Source: Nocardia sp. XZ_19_385 (GTDB taxonomy: Bacteria; Actinomycetota; Actinomycetes; Mycobacteriales; Mycobacteriaceae). Taken from it: a stretch of 64,000 nucleotides of DNA. The position numbers and the translations under genes are program-made. The stretch is taken from the NCBI RefSeq assembly GCF_015355755.1, contig NZ_JACVEE010000005.1:1-64000 (forward strand). The letters run 5' to 3'. This document shows, in pieces, positions 26,676 to 37,976 of the stretch (position 1 is the stretch's first letter; the number at the start of each line of letters is the position of its first letter). A model generated the notes under the pieces. It had not been told where the DNA came from and searched no databases. It worked only from the letters and a program-made list of their open reading frames with translations.

Positions 26676-27977
26676 TCACTTCACGAATGTCGTGGGTATC
26701 GCGGGCTCACCGGCCGAGAGCTTGAGCCCCTCCCACGGCAGGCTGACCAGCCCTCGCCGCACCAGCTCGCGGCTCTGCTCCAGCGTCGGCAGCCCGTCGA
26801 GCACCTTGCCCTCGCGGACCAGCGGCACCTGCAGGTCGCGGACCTCGAAACCGTTCGTCGCGGGCGCGGAACCCGTTGCGGGATAGATGATTTCCTCGAC
26901 AACGGTGCCGGTGTGCCGGGACAGCCGGATCGCCTTCTTCGTGCCGCCGCGAGATTCCTTGTGGCTGCTGCGTTTTGCCACCGGAACGCCGTCGACCTCG
27001 ACCAGTTTGTAGACCATCCCCGCAGTCGGCGCGCCCGAGCCGGTGACCAGCGAGGTGCCGACGCCGTAGACGTCCACCGGGTCGCCGCGCAGCGCCGCGA
27101 TGGAGTATTCGTCGAGATCGCCGGAGACCACGATGCGGGTCTTGGTGGCGCCGAGACCGTCGAGCTGGTCGCGGACCTGCTTGGCCAGCACGCCGAGATC
27201 ACCCGAATCTATCCGCACGCCACCGAGTTCCGGGCCCGCCACCTCGATGGCGTTGGCCACGCCCTGGGTGATGTCGAAGGTGTCCACCAGCAGCGTGGTG
27301 CCGACACCTTGCGTCGTGACCTGGCTGCGGAAGGCCTCTTTTTCGTGTGACCCGTCGGAACCGCTGTGCAGCAGGGTGAACGCGTGTGCACTGGTGCCCG
27401 CGCTGGGCACGCCGAACCGCCGCGCCGCCTCCAGGTTCGAGGTGGCGTCGAAACCGGCCAGGTAGGCGGCGCGCGAACTCGACGGCGCGGCCAGCTCGTG
27501 GGTGCGCCGGGAGCCCATCTCGATCATCCGGCGGCCGGCGGCGGCGCTGACCATGCGCGCCGCGGCGGAGGCGATCGCGCTGTCGTGATTGAGGACGGAC
27601 AGGATCAGCGTCTCCAGCACGACGCCCTCGGCGAAGCTGCCCCGCACGGTCAGAATCGGGGACCCCGGGAAATACAGTTCGCCCTCGGCGTAACCATCGA
27701 TTTCCCCGGTGAAGCGGTAGTCGCGCAACCACTCGACAGTGCGGGTATCGAGGAACCGGGACACCACCGCCAGCTCTTCCGCGCCGAACCGGAATCGCTC
27801 CAGCGCTTCGAGGACGCGGCCCGTGCCCGCCACCACGCCGTAGCGGCGACCGTTGGGCAACCGCCGGGCGAATACCTCGAAGGTGCACTGTCGTTCGGCC
27901 GAACCGTCGGCCAGGGCCGCGGCCAGCATGGTCAGTTCGTACTGGTCCGTAAGGAGCGCGGTGCTCGATGTCTCCAC
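26676..27977 (-). CDS. pncB: Nicotinate phosphoribosyltransferase PncB
   Basis: This 433-residue enzyme converts nicotinate and PRPP to nicotinate mononucleotide in the Preiss-Handler route. Conserved blocks are [15 protein letters not shown] at the N-terminus, [20 protein letters not shown], and [20 protein letters not shown] near residue 255, part of the phosphoribosyl-binding site. GTG is chosen because TACAGT lies 6 bases upstream and the protein then aligns with mycobacterial PncB1 (Rv1330c). It is divergent from clpS. Confidence 0.95.
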   Translation of the reverse strand: METSSTALLTDQYELTMLAAALADGSAERQCTFEVFARRLPNGRRYGVVAGTGRVLEALERFRFGAEELAVVSRFLDTRTVEWLRDYRFTGEIDGYAEGELYFPGSPILTVRGSFAEGVVLETLILSVLNHDSAIASAAARMVSAAAGRRMIEMGSRRTHELAAPSSSRAAYLAGFDATSNLEAARRFGVPSAGTSAHAFTLLHSGSDGSHEKEAFRSQVTTQGVGTTLLVDTFDITQGVANAIEVAGPELGGVRIDSGDLGVLAKQVRDQLDGLGATKTRIVVSGDLDEYSIAALRGDPVDVYGVGTSLVTGSGAPTAGMVYKLVEVDGVPVAKRSSHKESRGGTKKAIRLSRHTGTVVEEIIYPATGSAPATNGFEVRDLQVPLVREGKVLDGLPTLEQSRELVRRGLVSLPWEGLKLSAGEPAIPTTFVK

Positions 27978-28072
27978 ACGGCCACTGTAGACATCGAGAC
28001 CCAACTGTGGCCTTATCCGCCGACCTCGCGGCAGGTGTTGTGCTGAGGGGGTCGAGTCGTACCCTGGACGTT

Positions 28073-28399
28073 ATGGCCTTGTGCGAGATGCAACTGACAA
28101 CGACGCTGTCGGCGGCACAGGCGACTCCAGAAGCGGTCGAGTACACCGAGATCCTGGAGGCGGAAGACCGCCCCTGGGTGACGGTGGTCTGGGACGACCC
28201 CGTCAACCTGATGCACTACGTCACCTACATCTTCCAGAAGCTTTTCGGCTACACCAAGGCGAAGGCGACCGAGCTGATGATGCAGGTGCACAACGAAGGT
28301 AAAGCGGTGGTGTCCTCGGGCTCGCGCGACAAGATGGAGCAGGATGTGCGCCGGTTACACGCGGCTGGCCTCTGGGCCACGATGCAACGGGATGACTGA
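28073..28399 (+). CDS. clpS: ATP-dependent Clp protease adaptor ClpS
   Basis: This 108-residue adaptor delivers N-degron substrates to ClpC/ClpP. The core [20 protein letters not shown] is the N-degron-binding face, and [27 protein letters not shown] follows as in other ClpS proteins. The ATG has TACCCT 7 bases upstream and no Shine-Dalgarno. It is followed by the DUF2017 gene 23 bases later, as in M. tuberculosis (Rv1331-Rv1332). Confidence 0.95.
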   Translation: MALCEMQLTTTLSAAQATPEAVEYTEILEAEDRPWVTVVWDDPVNLMHYVTYIFQKLFGYTKAKATELMMQVHNEGKAVVSSGSRDKMEQDVRRLHAAGLWATMQRDD

Positions 28400-28422
28400 T
28401 GGTGCGACTACCCTGAGTCTTC

Positions 28423-28995
28423 GTGCGTAAGTGGAGTCGGAAGAATTCGCTGAGCGGCCTCAAATTGCGATCCGAACTGGATCAGCGCGAGGCCGCGGTG
28501 CTGCGCTCGCTGGTCGGCGCCGTTTCCGGGCTGCTCGTGGAACGGGCCCAGTCCGCCCCGGAGGACGAACTCGCCGCCCTGACGGGCCTGCGTAGCGGCA
28601 ACACCGCCGCACCCGAAGACCCGCGCCTCAAGCGCCTGCTCCCCGATTTCCACCGCAGCGAGCCCGGTTCGCCCGACGCCGACCGCTCCGACCTCAACAG
28701 CGCCCTGCGCGGCCTGCACGAGCCGGAGATCATCGACGCCAAGGTCGCCGCCGCCAGCGTGGTACTCAACACCGTCCCCACCGAGGGCGGCAAGGTCTCG
28801 CTGACCCCGGAACAGGCCGACGCCTGGCTCACCGCGCTGACCGACGTCCGCCTGGCCTTGGGCACCGTGCTGGGTATCGACGCCGACACCCCCGATCACC
28901 TCGAACCCGGCGACCCGCGCGGCGTTCACCTGGACGTCTACCACTGGCTCACCTGGATGCAGGATTCCCTGCTCCAAGCCCTGTCGCCGGAGTAA
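28423..28995 (+). CDS. DUF2017 regulator (AosR/Rv1332-like)
   Basis: This 190-residue protein is the positional and sequence homologue of M. tuberculosis Rv1332, described as the oxidative-stress regulator AosR that acts on the mec-cysO-cysM genes found just downstream here. Conserved family blocks are ALRGLHEPEIIDAK and WLTALTDVRLALGTVLGI. The protein contains no cysteine, so direct thiol-based sensing is impossible in this homologue. The GTG start has TACCCT 8 bases upstream, though cotranscription with clpS is also likely. Confidence 0.88.
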   Translation: MRKWSRKNSLSGLKLRSELDQREAAVLRSLVGAVSGLLVERAQSAPEDELAALTGLRSGNTAAPEDPRLKRLLPDFHRSEPGSPDADRSDLNSALRGLHEPEIIDAKVAAASVVLNTVPTEGGKVSLTPEQADAWLTALTDVRLALGTVLGIDADTPDHLEPGDPRGVHLDVYHWLTWMQDSLLQALSPE

Positions 28996-29057
28996 CCGGT
29001 ACCCGCTCGGGCGCGGCATGCGGGCGCTTACTCCGGTAGGCGGCGCAGAATGGGTGC

Positions 29058-30119
29058 ATGAATGCGGTGGCCGGAGTGCGGAATTCGCTGACCGATGTGG
29101 CCGGGCTTTTGGTGGGTCATCACCATGTGCTCGATCCCGGCGCGGCTATCGGGAGTGGTGCGGCGACGGGCTGCACGGTGGTGCGAGCGCCGGGTGGGGC
29201 GGTTGCGGCGGTGGATGTACGCGGGGGCGGGCCGGGGACCAGGGAGACGGATCTGCTGGATCCGAGTAACACGGTGCGGCAGGTGAATTCGATCCTGCTC
29301 ACGGGCGGGAGTGCTTATGGGCTGGCCGCTGCGGATGGGGTGATGCGATGGCTGGAGGAGCGGGGCGAGGGGATCCCCATGGATCCGGCCGATCCGGGGA
29401 AGGTGGTGCCGATCGTGCCGGGGGCGGTGATCTTCGATCTTCCGGTGGGGGCTTGGGGAATTCGGCCCAGCGCGGAGTTCGGGTACCGGGCGGCGGAGGC
29501 GGCGGCGGTGGAATTCGCCAGGGGCTCGGTGGGGGCCGGGGCCGGGGCACGGGCGGGCTCGATCAAGGGTGGGATCGGTAGTGCGAGCATCGTGCTGGGG
29601 GAGGGGCCGGCCGCCGGGGTGACGGTGGCGGCGTTGATCGTCGCGAATCCCGTTGGGTCCGTGTTCGATCCGCGGACCGGTCTGCCTTGGGGCGCGGGCA
29701 CGGATGGGCCCGAGTTCTTCGGATTGCGCACGCCCGCACCGGAACAGGTGGCGCGGGCGAATGCGTTGCCGGTCAAGGGAACTGTGCTGAACACGACGAT
29801 CGGGGTGGTCGCGACCGACGCGCCGCTGGACCCGACCGGCTGCCGCCGCATGGCGGTGACCGCGCACGACGGGCTGGCGCGCGCGATCCGTCCGGCGCAT
29901 TCGCCACTCGACGGCGACACCCTCTTCGCACTTGCCACCGGAACCGCCGAGCAGCCCGCCGGCTACCCGATGCCACCCGCCTTCCCGCCGGACCTGCTGA
30001 TCCTGGACGCGATCTGCACCGCCGCCGCGGTAGCCGTCGAACGCGCCATCGTCGACGCCATCCTGACGGCCACCTCCGTCGCCGCCATCCCGTCCTACCG
30101 CGACCTGTTCGCCCACTGA
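29058..30119 (+). CDS. P1 (DmpA-like) family peptidase
   Basis: This 353-residue N-terminal nucleophile hydrolase resembles aminopeptidase DmpA and is the Rv1333 counterpart. The autoproteolytic site is in GTVLNTTIGVVATDAPLD near residue 247: cleavage before the Thr would expose the nucleophile and split the chain into alpha and beta parts. Other family blocks are LTGGSAYGLAAADGVMRWLEE and GAWGIRPSAEFGYRAA. The ATG has CAGAAT 6 bases upstream. It sits between the DUF2017 regulator and mec. The substrate is unknown. Confidence 0.88.
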   Translation: MNAVAGVRNSLTDVAGLLVGHHHVLDPGAAIGSGAATGCTVVRAPGGAVAAVDVRGGGPGTRETDLLDPSNTVRQVNSILLTGGSAYGLAAADGVMRWLEERGEGIPMDPADPGKVVPIVPGAVIFDLPVGAWGIRPSAEFGYRAAEAAAVEFARGSVGAGAGARAGSIKGGIGSASIVLGEGPAAGVTVAALIVANPVGSVFDPRTGLPWGAGTDGPEFFGLRTPAPEQVARANALPVKGTVLNTTIGVVATDAPLDPTGCRRMAVTAHDGLARAIRPAHSPLDGDTLFALATGTAEQPAGYPMPPAFPPDLLILDAICTAAAVAVERAIVDAILTATSVAAIPSYRDLFAH

Positions 30120-30238
30120 CCCGTTCGATCGTGTGCGACAGGTCACCCGAGACCGGTCCGGTGCGCGGTATGCCGGGAATAGGTGAATATCCTGGGTCGT
30201 TGTCGGCTGGGACGGCCGGGTTATGGAAGGGTTCGACG

Positions 30239-30652
30239 GTGCTGGTGATCAAGAGCGACCTCGTGGACGCGATGGTGGCGCATGCGCGCGCCGATCACCC
30301 GGACGAGGCCTGCGGAGTCATCGCCGGGCCCGAGGGGTCCGATCGGCCGGAGCGGTTCGTGGCCATGGTCAATGCCGAGCGGTCGCCCACGTTTTATCGG
30401 TTCGACTCCGGTGAACAGCTGAAGGTGTGGCGCGCGATGGACGACGCCGACGAGACCCCGGTGGTGATCTACCACTCGCACACCGCGACCGAGGCGTACC
30501 CGAGCCGCACCGACATCTCCTTCGCTTCCGAGCCCGACGCGCACTACGTGCTGATCTCCACCCGCGACCCCGAGCAGCACGAACTGCGTAGCTATCGGAT
30601 CCTGGACGGTGTGGTCACCGAAGAGCCCGTGCAGATTGTCGACGCGTACTAA
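30239..30652 (+). CDS. mec: CysO-cysteine peptidase Mec (JAMM metalloprotease)
   Basis: This 137-residue zinc peptidase releases cysteine from the C-terminus of the CysO-Cys adduct. The JAMM site is complete: Glu in DEACGVIAG and H-x-H-x7-S-x2-D as HSHTATEAYPSRTD. Blocks such as SPTFYRFDSGEQLKVWRAM are nearly identical to mycobacterial Mec. GTG start with GGAAGG 8 bases upstream; a second GTG two codons later is possible. It is followed by cysO after 24 bases and cysM. Confidence 0.95.
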   Translation: MLVIKSDLVDAMVAHARADHPDEACGVIAGPEGSDRPERFVAMVNAERSPTFYRFDSGEQLKVWRAMDDADETPVVIYHSHTATEAYPSRTDISFASEPDAHYVLISTRDPEQHELRSYRILDGVVTEEPVQIVDAY

Positions 30653-30676
30653 TCCCCAGGAAATCGAGGAGTTCCG

Positions 30677-31920
<1,244 letters not shown>

Positions 31921-32032
31921 CCGCCCAGCACCCGGCGCGGTTGGATGAACCGGCGGCGGGGTGAGTTGCGCCGGTACGCTCGGTGGGGCGGGTGCTGAAC
32001 TCGGGCGGCCCCGTTGGACGAGGAGGTTTCCC

Positions 32033-32719
32033 ATGGTCGGCGGTACGGGGGCAGGGTCGTCGTTCGACCCGGATCGGATCGCGCGACTACGGGGGCAGCA
32101 GACGAAACCCGGCGGGGCAGGACAGCGAGTGTGGGCTCGGGCGGGGGTGTTGATTCTCGGGTTCGTGGCGCTGCTGTACGGGATCGAAGGCGTCGACACG
32201 CTCGCGAATCATCGACTAGACCAAGCGGGGATCGAGCCGCGGGACGCCGATGGTTTGGGGGGCATTCTGTGGGCGCCGCTGCTGCACGGTGGGTGGCCGC
32301 ACCTGATCAGCAATACCGTGCCGGTGCTGGTTCTCGGGTTCTTGGTGCTGCTCAGTGGTATCTGGCGAGGGCTCGCCGCGACCGCGATCATCTGGATTGT
32401 GGCGGGGGTGGGCACCTGGTTGATCGGTCCGGACAACAGCGTGCACATCGGGGCGTCGTCGCTGATTTTCGGCTGGCTGACCTACCTGATCTCCCGCGGC
32501 TGGTTCGCCCGGAATATCGGTCAGATCGTGCTCGGATTGGTGATCTTCGCGATCTACGGGTCGGCGCTGTGGGGTGTGCTGCCGGGGCAGCCCGGAATAT
32601 CTTGGCAGGGCCATCTTTTCGGCGCGTTGGGTGGACTGCTTGCTGGCTGGGTACTCTCTGGTGATGCACGCCGAAGCCGCCGCGGAGATCAGTCGGGGAT
32701 CATTGCGCCGCCCAGGTGA
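32033..32719 (+). CDS. Rhomboid family intramembrane serine protease
   Basis: This 228-residue membrane protein has six hydrophobic helices. The catalytic Ser is in HIGASSLIFGWL (the GxSx motif) and the catalytic His in SWQGHLFGALGG of the last helix; HLISNTVPVLVLG supplies the conserved HxxxN. GAGGAGG precedes ATG by 7 bases. Position corresponds to Rv1337. The next gene in mycobacteria would be murI, which is absent here. Confidence 0.9.
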   Translation: MVGGTGAGSSFDPDRIARLRGQQTKPGGAGQRVWARAGVLILGFVALLYGIEGVDTLANHRLDQAGIEPRDADGLGGILWAPLLHGGWPHLISNTVPVLVLGFLVLLSGIWRGLAATAIIWIVAGVGTWLIGPDNSVHIGASSLIFGWLTYLISRGWFARNIGQIVLGLVIFAIYGSALWGVLPGQPGISWQGHLFGALGGLLAGWVLSGDARRSRRGDQSGIIAPPR

Positions 32720-32788
32720 GGCCCTCGAACGCAGCCGAATGTGGGGGATCCGTTGGTGACCGAAAATTCGTCGTGGCAGCATGATGGG

Positions 32789-33553
32789 ATGCGCCTTACC
32801 GTCCTCGGGTGCTCGGGCAGTGTGTCCGGCCCGGACTCCCCAGCGTCGGGGTACTTGCTGACCGGACCGGATATGAATCCGGTGGTCATCGATTTCGGTC
32901 CCGGAGTGCTCGGCGCACTGCAGCGATACGCCGATCCCGGTGAGGTCGACATCTTCCTCACGCATCTGCACGCCGACCACTGCCTCGATCTGCCGGGCCT
33001 GCTGGTGTGGCGGCGCTACCATCCGACACCGCCGGTCGGTAAGGCCATCGTGCGCGGCCCCTCGGATGCGGCGCTCCGGATCGGCAACGCGTCGGCCGAG
33101 GTCGGCGGCGAATGCGACGACTGGTCCGACGTAATCGACCATCGCGCCTGGGCCGAGCACGACCCGATCGAATTCGGCCCCGGTCACACGGTGGTGGCCC
33201 GGCGGATGTTCCACCCGCCGGAGTCCTACGGCCTGCGCATCACCACCAAAGCCGGTCGCACCTTCGTCTACACCGGCGACACCGCCATGTGCGACGCGGT
33301 CCTCGAACTCGCCCAGGGCGCCGACATCCTGATGTCGGAAGCCTCCTGGACCCACGACCCAGCGAATCGCCCACCCGGCATTCACCTTTCGGGCACCGAA
33401 GCAGGCCAGATCGCAGCCCGGGCAGGTGTCAAGGAACTCCTGCTCACCCACATCCCGCCCTGGACTTCACGCGAAGACGTAATCGCCGAAGCCAAGGCCG
33501 TCTTCTCCGGCCCAGTCCACGCAGTAGCCCCAGGCGAGACCTTCGACATCTGA
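32789..33553 (+). CDS. Metallo-beta-lactamase-fold cyclic nucleotide phosphodiesterase
   Basis: This 254-residue protein is the homologue of M. tuberculosis Rv1339, reported to degrade cAMP. The zinc-binding motif is LTHLHADHCLDLPG, followed by YTGDTAMCD and LLLTHIPPWTSRED with further ligands. The protein starts RLTVLGCSGSVSGPDSPASG. The ATG has CAGCAT 6 bases upstream. It precedes rph by 18 bases. Confidence 0.9.
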   Translation: MRLTVLGCSGSVSGPDSPASGYLLTGPDMNPVVIDFGPGVLGALQRYADPGEVDIFLTHLHADHCLDLPGLLVWRRYHPTPPVGKAIVRGPSDAALRIGNASAEVGGECDDWSDVIDHRAWAEHDPIEFGPGHTVVARRMFHPPESYGLRITTKAGRTFVYTGDTAMCDAVLELAQGADILMSEASWTHDPANRPPGIHLSGTEAGQIAARAGVKELLLTHIPPWTSREDVIAEAKAVFSGPVHAVAPGETFDI

Positions 33554-33571
33554 GCGCAGTACCCTCTAACG

Positions 33572-34335
<764 letters not shown>

Positions 34336-34339
<4 letters not shown>

Positions 34340-34944
34340 GTCGGGTCCTCGTCGCCAGCCGCAATGCCAAGAAGCTGAAGGAATTGCGGCGCATCCTCGA
34401 TGAGGCCGGTGTCGCGGGTATCGAGATCGTCGGCCTCGACGACGTGCCGCCCTACGCGGAAGCCCCCGAAACCGCACCGGATTTCGAGGGCAATGCCCTG
34501 GCCAAAGCCCGCGATGGCGCCGCCGCCACCGGATTGCCCTGCGTCGCAGACGATTCCGGCATCGAAGTGGACGCCTTGAACGGCATGCCCGGCGTGCTGT
34601 CCGCGCGCTGGTCCGGCCGCCACGGCGACGACTCCGCCAACAACACCCTGCTGCTCGCCCAACTGGGCGACGTCCCGGACGACCGCCGCGGCGGCCGCTT
34701 CGTCTCCACCTGCGCCCTGGTCGTCCCCGGCGGCGAAGAGCTCGTGGTGCGCGGCGAATGGCCGGGCATCATCGGCCGGGAACCGAAGGGCGAGAATGGC
34801 TTCGGCTACGACCCCCTGTTCTTCCCGGACGGCGGCGACCGCAGCGCGGCCCAGCTGACGCCCGCCGAAAAGGACGCAGTCTCCCACCGCGGCCGCGCCC
34901 TGAAGCAATTACTCCCCGCACTCGCCGCACTAGCGAAGGCCTAG
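34336..34944 (+). CDS. rdgB: RdgB/HAM1 non-canonical purine NTP pyrophosphatase
   Basis: This 202-residue enzyme removes ITP, dITP and XTP. It begins [18 protein letters not shown], with [40 protein letters not shown] and [14 protein letters not shown] as the conserved substrate and metal blocks. GTG overlaps the rph stop (GTGA), so the two are translationally coupled, as in M. tuberculosis. Confidence 0.96.
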
Positions 34945-34963
34945 CCCCAGGGCCGCACAGCAA

Positions 34964-35031
34964 TCAAGATCACCAGGCGCTGGTGGCGGGGCTACTCGCG
35001 CGATGCCGCCATGAGGTCCTGATGATCTTGA
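34964..35031. terminator. Long bidirectional hairpin between rdgB and DUF3817 gene
   Basis: Outer arms TCAAGATCA (34964-34972) and TGATCTTGA (35023-35031) enclose inner arms TGGCGG (34984-34989) and CCGCCA (35006-35011). The structure sits between two convergent genes and would form on either transcript. There is no long T run. Confidence 0.6.
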
Positions 35032-35052
35032 AGGGGCGGACGGTTGTTCGGG

Positions 35053-35394
35053 TCAGACGCCGAACTCTTCTTTGACCTTCTTCGCGTTCACGTGCTCGAC
35101 GTAGAACGACAGGAAGGGGATGGTGCCGGCGATCAGGGTGCCGACGGTGCGGGCGAGGGGCCAGCGGACCTTGACCGCGAGGTCGGCGGTGACCAGCAGG
35201 TAGGCGAAGTAGACCCAGCCGTGGACGACGGCGATCCAGCTCGGGGTGGCCACGTCGAAGCCGTACTTGGCGATCATCTCGCCGGTGAGTAGCAGCAGCC
35301 AGAGGCCGGTGATCCAGGCGAGGGCGCGGTAGCGGGTGAGCGCGGAGGCGATCTTCTGGGTCTTCGCGCCGGGCGCGGTTTCGGTGGCGCTCAT
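35053..35394 (-). CDS. DUF3817 membrane protein (Rv1342c-like)
   Basis: This 113-residue protein has three membrane helices (ALAWITGLWLLLLTGEMIA, a segment after VVHGWVYFAYLLV, and LIAGTIPFLSFYVE) and the family VHG motif. It is translationally coupled to the LprD-like gene upstream: ATG overlaps that stop (ATGA). The same pair occurs as Rv1343c-Rv1342c in M. tuberculosis. Function unknown; probably a partner of the upstream protein. Confidence 0.88.
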   Translation of the reverse strand: MSATETAPGAKTQKIASALTRYRALAWITGLWLLLLTGEMIAKYGFDVATPSWIAVVHGWVYFAYLLVTADLAVKVRWPLARTVGTLIAGTIPFLSFYVEHVNAKKVKEEFGV

Positions 35395-35828
35395 CCGGCG
35401 CTCCTTTCGGTACGGGCATCCAGGCCGGCTTCGCGGACCTGGTCTTCGAGATCTTTGGCGTTCAGGTCGGCCAGGTACTTGTTGTACTCGGCCAGTACGG
35501 GGTCGTCATCGTGCGGAGCCTTCGGCCGCTCGGGCAGGATTCCGGCCGGAATCTCGCGCGGCGCAACGGTTTTCGCGGGCTTCGAGTTCGGCTCGCCGTC
35601 TTCCTCGGCTTCGCGTTCGAGCCGCACGAAGCGGAAATAGGCGAAGACCGCGAACCCGGCGAACAGCGGCCACTGCAGCGCGTAGCCGAGGTTCTGTCCG
35701 GTGCCGCTCGCCGACTCGAAGCGTTCCCACTGCCACCAGCCCAGGGCCAGGCAGGTCAGCGCGGACAGCAACACCAAGGCGATGAGAGCCGGGCGATTGT
35801 GTGCCGAGCGGCGGGGAGGAGCAGACAC
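35391..35828 (-). CDS. LprD (Rv1343c)-like membrane protein
   Basis: This 145-residue protein has two hydrophobic segments (ALIALVLLSALTCLALGWWQW and WPLFAGFAVFAYFRF) and a cytoplasmic charged C-terminal half with EIPAGILPERP and YNKYLADL, which match mycobacterial LprD. No lipobox is evident, despite the lipoprotein name in M. tuberculosis. The GTG start has TACCGT 7 bases upstream. It leads a two-gene unit with the DUF3817 gene. Confidence 0.82.
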   Translation of the reverse strand: MSAPPRRSAHNRPALIALVLLSALTCLALGWWQWERFESASGTGQNLGYALQWPLFAGFAVFAYFRFVRLEREAEEDGEPNSKPAKTVAPREIPAGILPERPKAPHDDDPVLAEYNKYLADLNAKDLEDQVREAGLDARTERSAG

Positions 35829-35890
35829 GGCTCCTACGGTACCCGTCTACTACAGCGCCCGTAGGAGCAGGTCGGAACTGGTGACCGGGG

Positions 35891-36883
35891 TCATGAGCCG
35901 GTTTGCGTCGCCTCGCGGGCCGGTGTTGTGGCGTGGAAGGTCTGGCGGTAGGCGGTGGGGGAGACGCCGAGTGTCGTGGACAAGTGCTGACGCATCGAGG
36001 CGGCGGTGCCGAAACCGGATTCCGCGGCGACCCGATCGATGGCGAGGTCGGTCGTTTCCAACAGGCGGCGGGCGTATTCCACGCGTTGCTGGGTCAGCCA
36101 TTGGCCGGGCGGCAGCCCGACTTCGTCGCGGAACTTGCGGCAGAAGGTGCGCACGCTCATGCGGGCGTGCCCGGCGAGTTCGGTCAACGCGAGGGGGCGG
36201 CCGAGATGCCGCAGCGCCCATTCCCGGGTGGCGGCGGTGGAGGAGGTGGCCGGTTCGGGAACGGGGCGTTCGATGAACTGGGCCTGACCGCCCTCGCGCC
36301 ACGGCGGAACGACGCAGAGCCGGGCGACCCGGTTGGCGACGGCGGTCCCGTGGTCGCGGCGCACCAGATGCAGGCACAGATCGATGCCCGCGGCGGCGCC
36401 GGCGGCGGTGAGGATGCGGCCGTGGTCGACGAACAGGACGTTCGGGTCGACTTGGATCCGCGGGAAACTGCGCTGGAAGCTGGCGGCCTGGTTCCAGTGC
36501 GTGGTGGCGGGGGCGTCGTCGAGCAGGCCGACGGCGGCGAGCACGTAAGCGGCGGTGCAGATCGAGACGATGCGGGCATCGGGCTTCAGCTGGTCGATCG
36601 CTTCGGCTAATCCGTTTGGGAGCCAATCTTTTCCGGGATCCGTGCCGCAGTCGACGAAGGGCGGAATGACGACGGTGTCGGCGGTCCGCAGCGCCGTCCG
36701 GTCCCGATCGACCGCGATGGAGAAGTCGGCATTGCTGCGCACCGGTTTGCCGTCGAGCGTGCAGGTGACGATCTCGTACAGCGGCGACCCATCGGCGTCG
36801 AAGGCGGTGCCGAAGATCCGCGCCGGAATGCTCAATTCGAAGGGATAGACCCCGTCCAAGGCCAGAACCACCACGCGATGCAT
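35891..36883 (-). CDS. GlxA-type AraC family transcriptional regulator
   Basis: This 330-residue regulator has an N-terminal DJ-1/PfpI-like domain (about residues 1-180, with VSICTAAYVLAAVGLLDD at the nucleophile elbow) and a C-terminal AraC DNA-binding domain with two helix-turn-helix units (LALTELAGHARMSVRTFCRKF, then AIDRVAAESGFGTAASMRQH). AAAGGA lies 7 bases before ATG. It is divergent from a quinone oxidoreductase gene, the likely target; inverted repeats lie between them. The effector is unknown. Confidence 0.92.
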   Translation of the reverse strand: MHRVVVLALDGVYPFELSIPARIFGTAFDADGSPLYEIVTCTLDGKPVRSNADFSIAVDRDRTALRTADTVVIPPFVDCGTDPGKDWLPNGLAEAIDQLKPDARIVSICTAAYVLAAVGLLDDAPATTHWNQAASFQRSFPRIQVDPNVLFVDHGRILTAAGAAAGIDLCLHLVRRDHGTAVANRVARLCVVPPWREGGQAQFIERPVPEPATSSTAATREWALRHLGRPLALTELAGHARMSVRTFCRKFRDEVGLPPGQWLTQQRVEYARRLLETTDLAIDRVAAESGFGTAASMRQHLSTTLGVSPTAYRQTFHATTPAREATQTGS

Positions 36884-36963
36884 GGCAAGATCCTTTCACA
36901 TATTGGCGTTCTTGCCACTCGTTGGGGTCGTCCGGCTGCGGAATTCTGTTCTCAACGCAGCCG
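36883..36963. promoter_or_regulatory. Two inverted repeats in the regulator/oxidoreductase intergenic region
   Basis: TGGCAAG (36883-36889) pairs with CTTGCCA (36911-36917), and CGGCTGCG (36933-36940) pairs with CGCAGCCG (36956-36963). Both sit between divergent genes and are candidate binding sites for the GlxA-type regulator. The first starts at the regulator ATG itself, which suits autorepression. Confidence 0.5.
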
Positions 36964-37003
36964 ATTCAATTCGGGATCGGCTCGGAGACGCAGGAGAGAT
37001 GAG

Positions 37004-37933
37004 ATGCGCGCGATTCGTCAGGACGAGTTCGGTGGGCCCGAGGTACTGCAGGTGGCCGAGGTCGACAAGCCGGTGCCGGGTATGGCCGAAGTGCTGGTGC
37101 GCGTGCACGCCACCTCGGTCAACCCGACCGATGTGTGGCACCGCTTCAGCGGCGGTCTCGTCCAGCGCATCGTGCCGCTGGGCTGGGATGTCTCCGGTGT
37201 GGTCGAGGCGGTCGGCGCGGGCGTCACCCGGTTCCAGCCCGGTGACGAGGTCTTCGGCATGCCGCGCCATCCGCTGCCCGCGGGCACCTACGCGGAATAC
37301 ATCACCTCGCCCGCCCGGCATCTGGTGCGCAAGCCGGCCGCGCTCACGCACGCCGAGGCCGCGGCTTTGCCACTGGTCGCGATGACTGCCTGGCAGGCGC
37401 TCGTCGACGTGGCAGAGGTGCGGCCCGGGCAGCGGGTGCTGATCCACGCGGCGGCCGGCGGTGTCGGGCACGTGGCGGTGCAGATCGCCAAGGCGCGCGG
37501 CGCGTATGTCATCGGTACCGCCAGCGCCGCCAAGCACGAGTTCCTGCTCGGCCTCGGTGCGGACGAGGTAATCGATTACACCGCAGTGGATTTCGCCGAG
37601 ACCGTGACGGACGTGAATGTGGTCGTCGACGCGATCGGCGGCGAATATGGACCGCGCTCGCTGCGCACCCTGCGCCCAGGCGGGATCGTCGTCTCGCTCG
37701 CTTCGCCTGCGGAAGCGCAGCTCGCGGAACTCGCTGCGCCGCAGGGTAAGCGCGCGCAGTTCATGGCAGTAGAGGCGGATTTGCAAGGGATGCGGGAGAT
37801 CGCCGCGCTGGTGGAGTCCGGTCGGCTACGGGCGCATGTCGATACCGAGCTGCCGCTCGAAGACGCGGCAAAGGCGCACGAGCTCAGCGCCAGTGGACGC
37901 ACCGTCGGCAAAATCGTGCTCACTATCGCCTGA
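37004..37933 (+). CDS. NADPH:quinone oxidoreductase-type zinc-independent alcohol dehydrogenase
   Basis: This 309-residue MDR-family enzyme has an N-terminal GroES-like domain (FGGPEVLQVAEVDKPVPG, RVHATSVNPTDVW) and a Rossmann domain with GQRVLIHAAAGGVGHVAVQIAK around residue 145. No structural or catalytic zinc Cys pattern is seen, which fits the quinone oxidoreductase branch. GGAGA precedes ATG by 6 bases. It is probably controlled by the divergent GlxA-type regulator. Confidence 0.88.
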   Translation: MRAIRQDEFGGPEVLQVAEVDKPVPGMAEVLVRVHATSVNPTDVWHRFSGGLVQRIVPLGWDVSGVVEAVGAGVTRFQPGDEVFGMPRHPLPAGTYAEYITSPARHLVRKPAALTHAEAAALPLVAMTAWQALVDVAEVRPGQRVLIHAAAGGVGHVAVQIAKARGAYVIGTASAAKHEFLLGLGADEVIDYTAVDFAETVTDVNVVVDAIGGEYGPRSLRTLRPGGIVVSLASPAEAQLAELAAPQGKRAQFMAVEADLQGMREIAALVESGRLRAHVDTELPLEDAAKAHELSASGRTVGKIVLTIA

Positions 37934-37976
37934 CCGCCCGGGTCCCGGCCAACAGCGCGCCGGGACCACGGTGGAC

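Noticed and set aside
32574..32759. Short plus-strand frame as a possible murI remnant
   Set aside because: Its sequence shows no MurI motif (no FDSGVGG or CNSAS) and it overlaps the end of the rhomboid gene.
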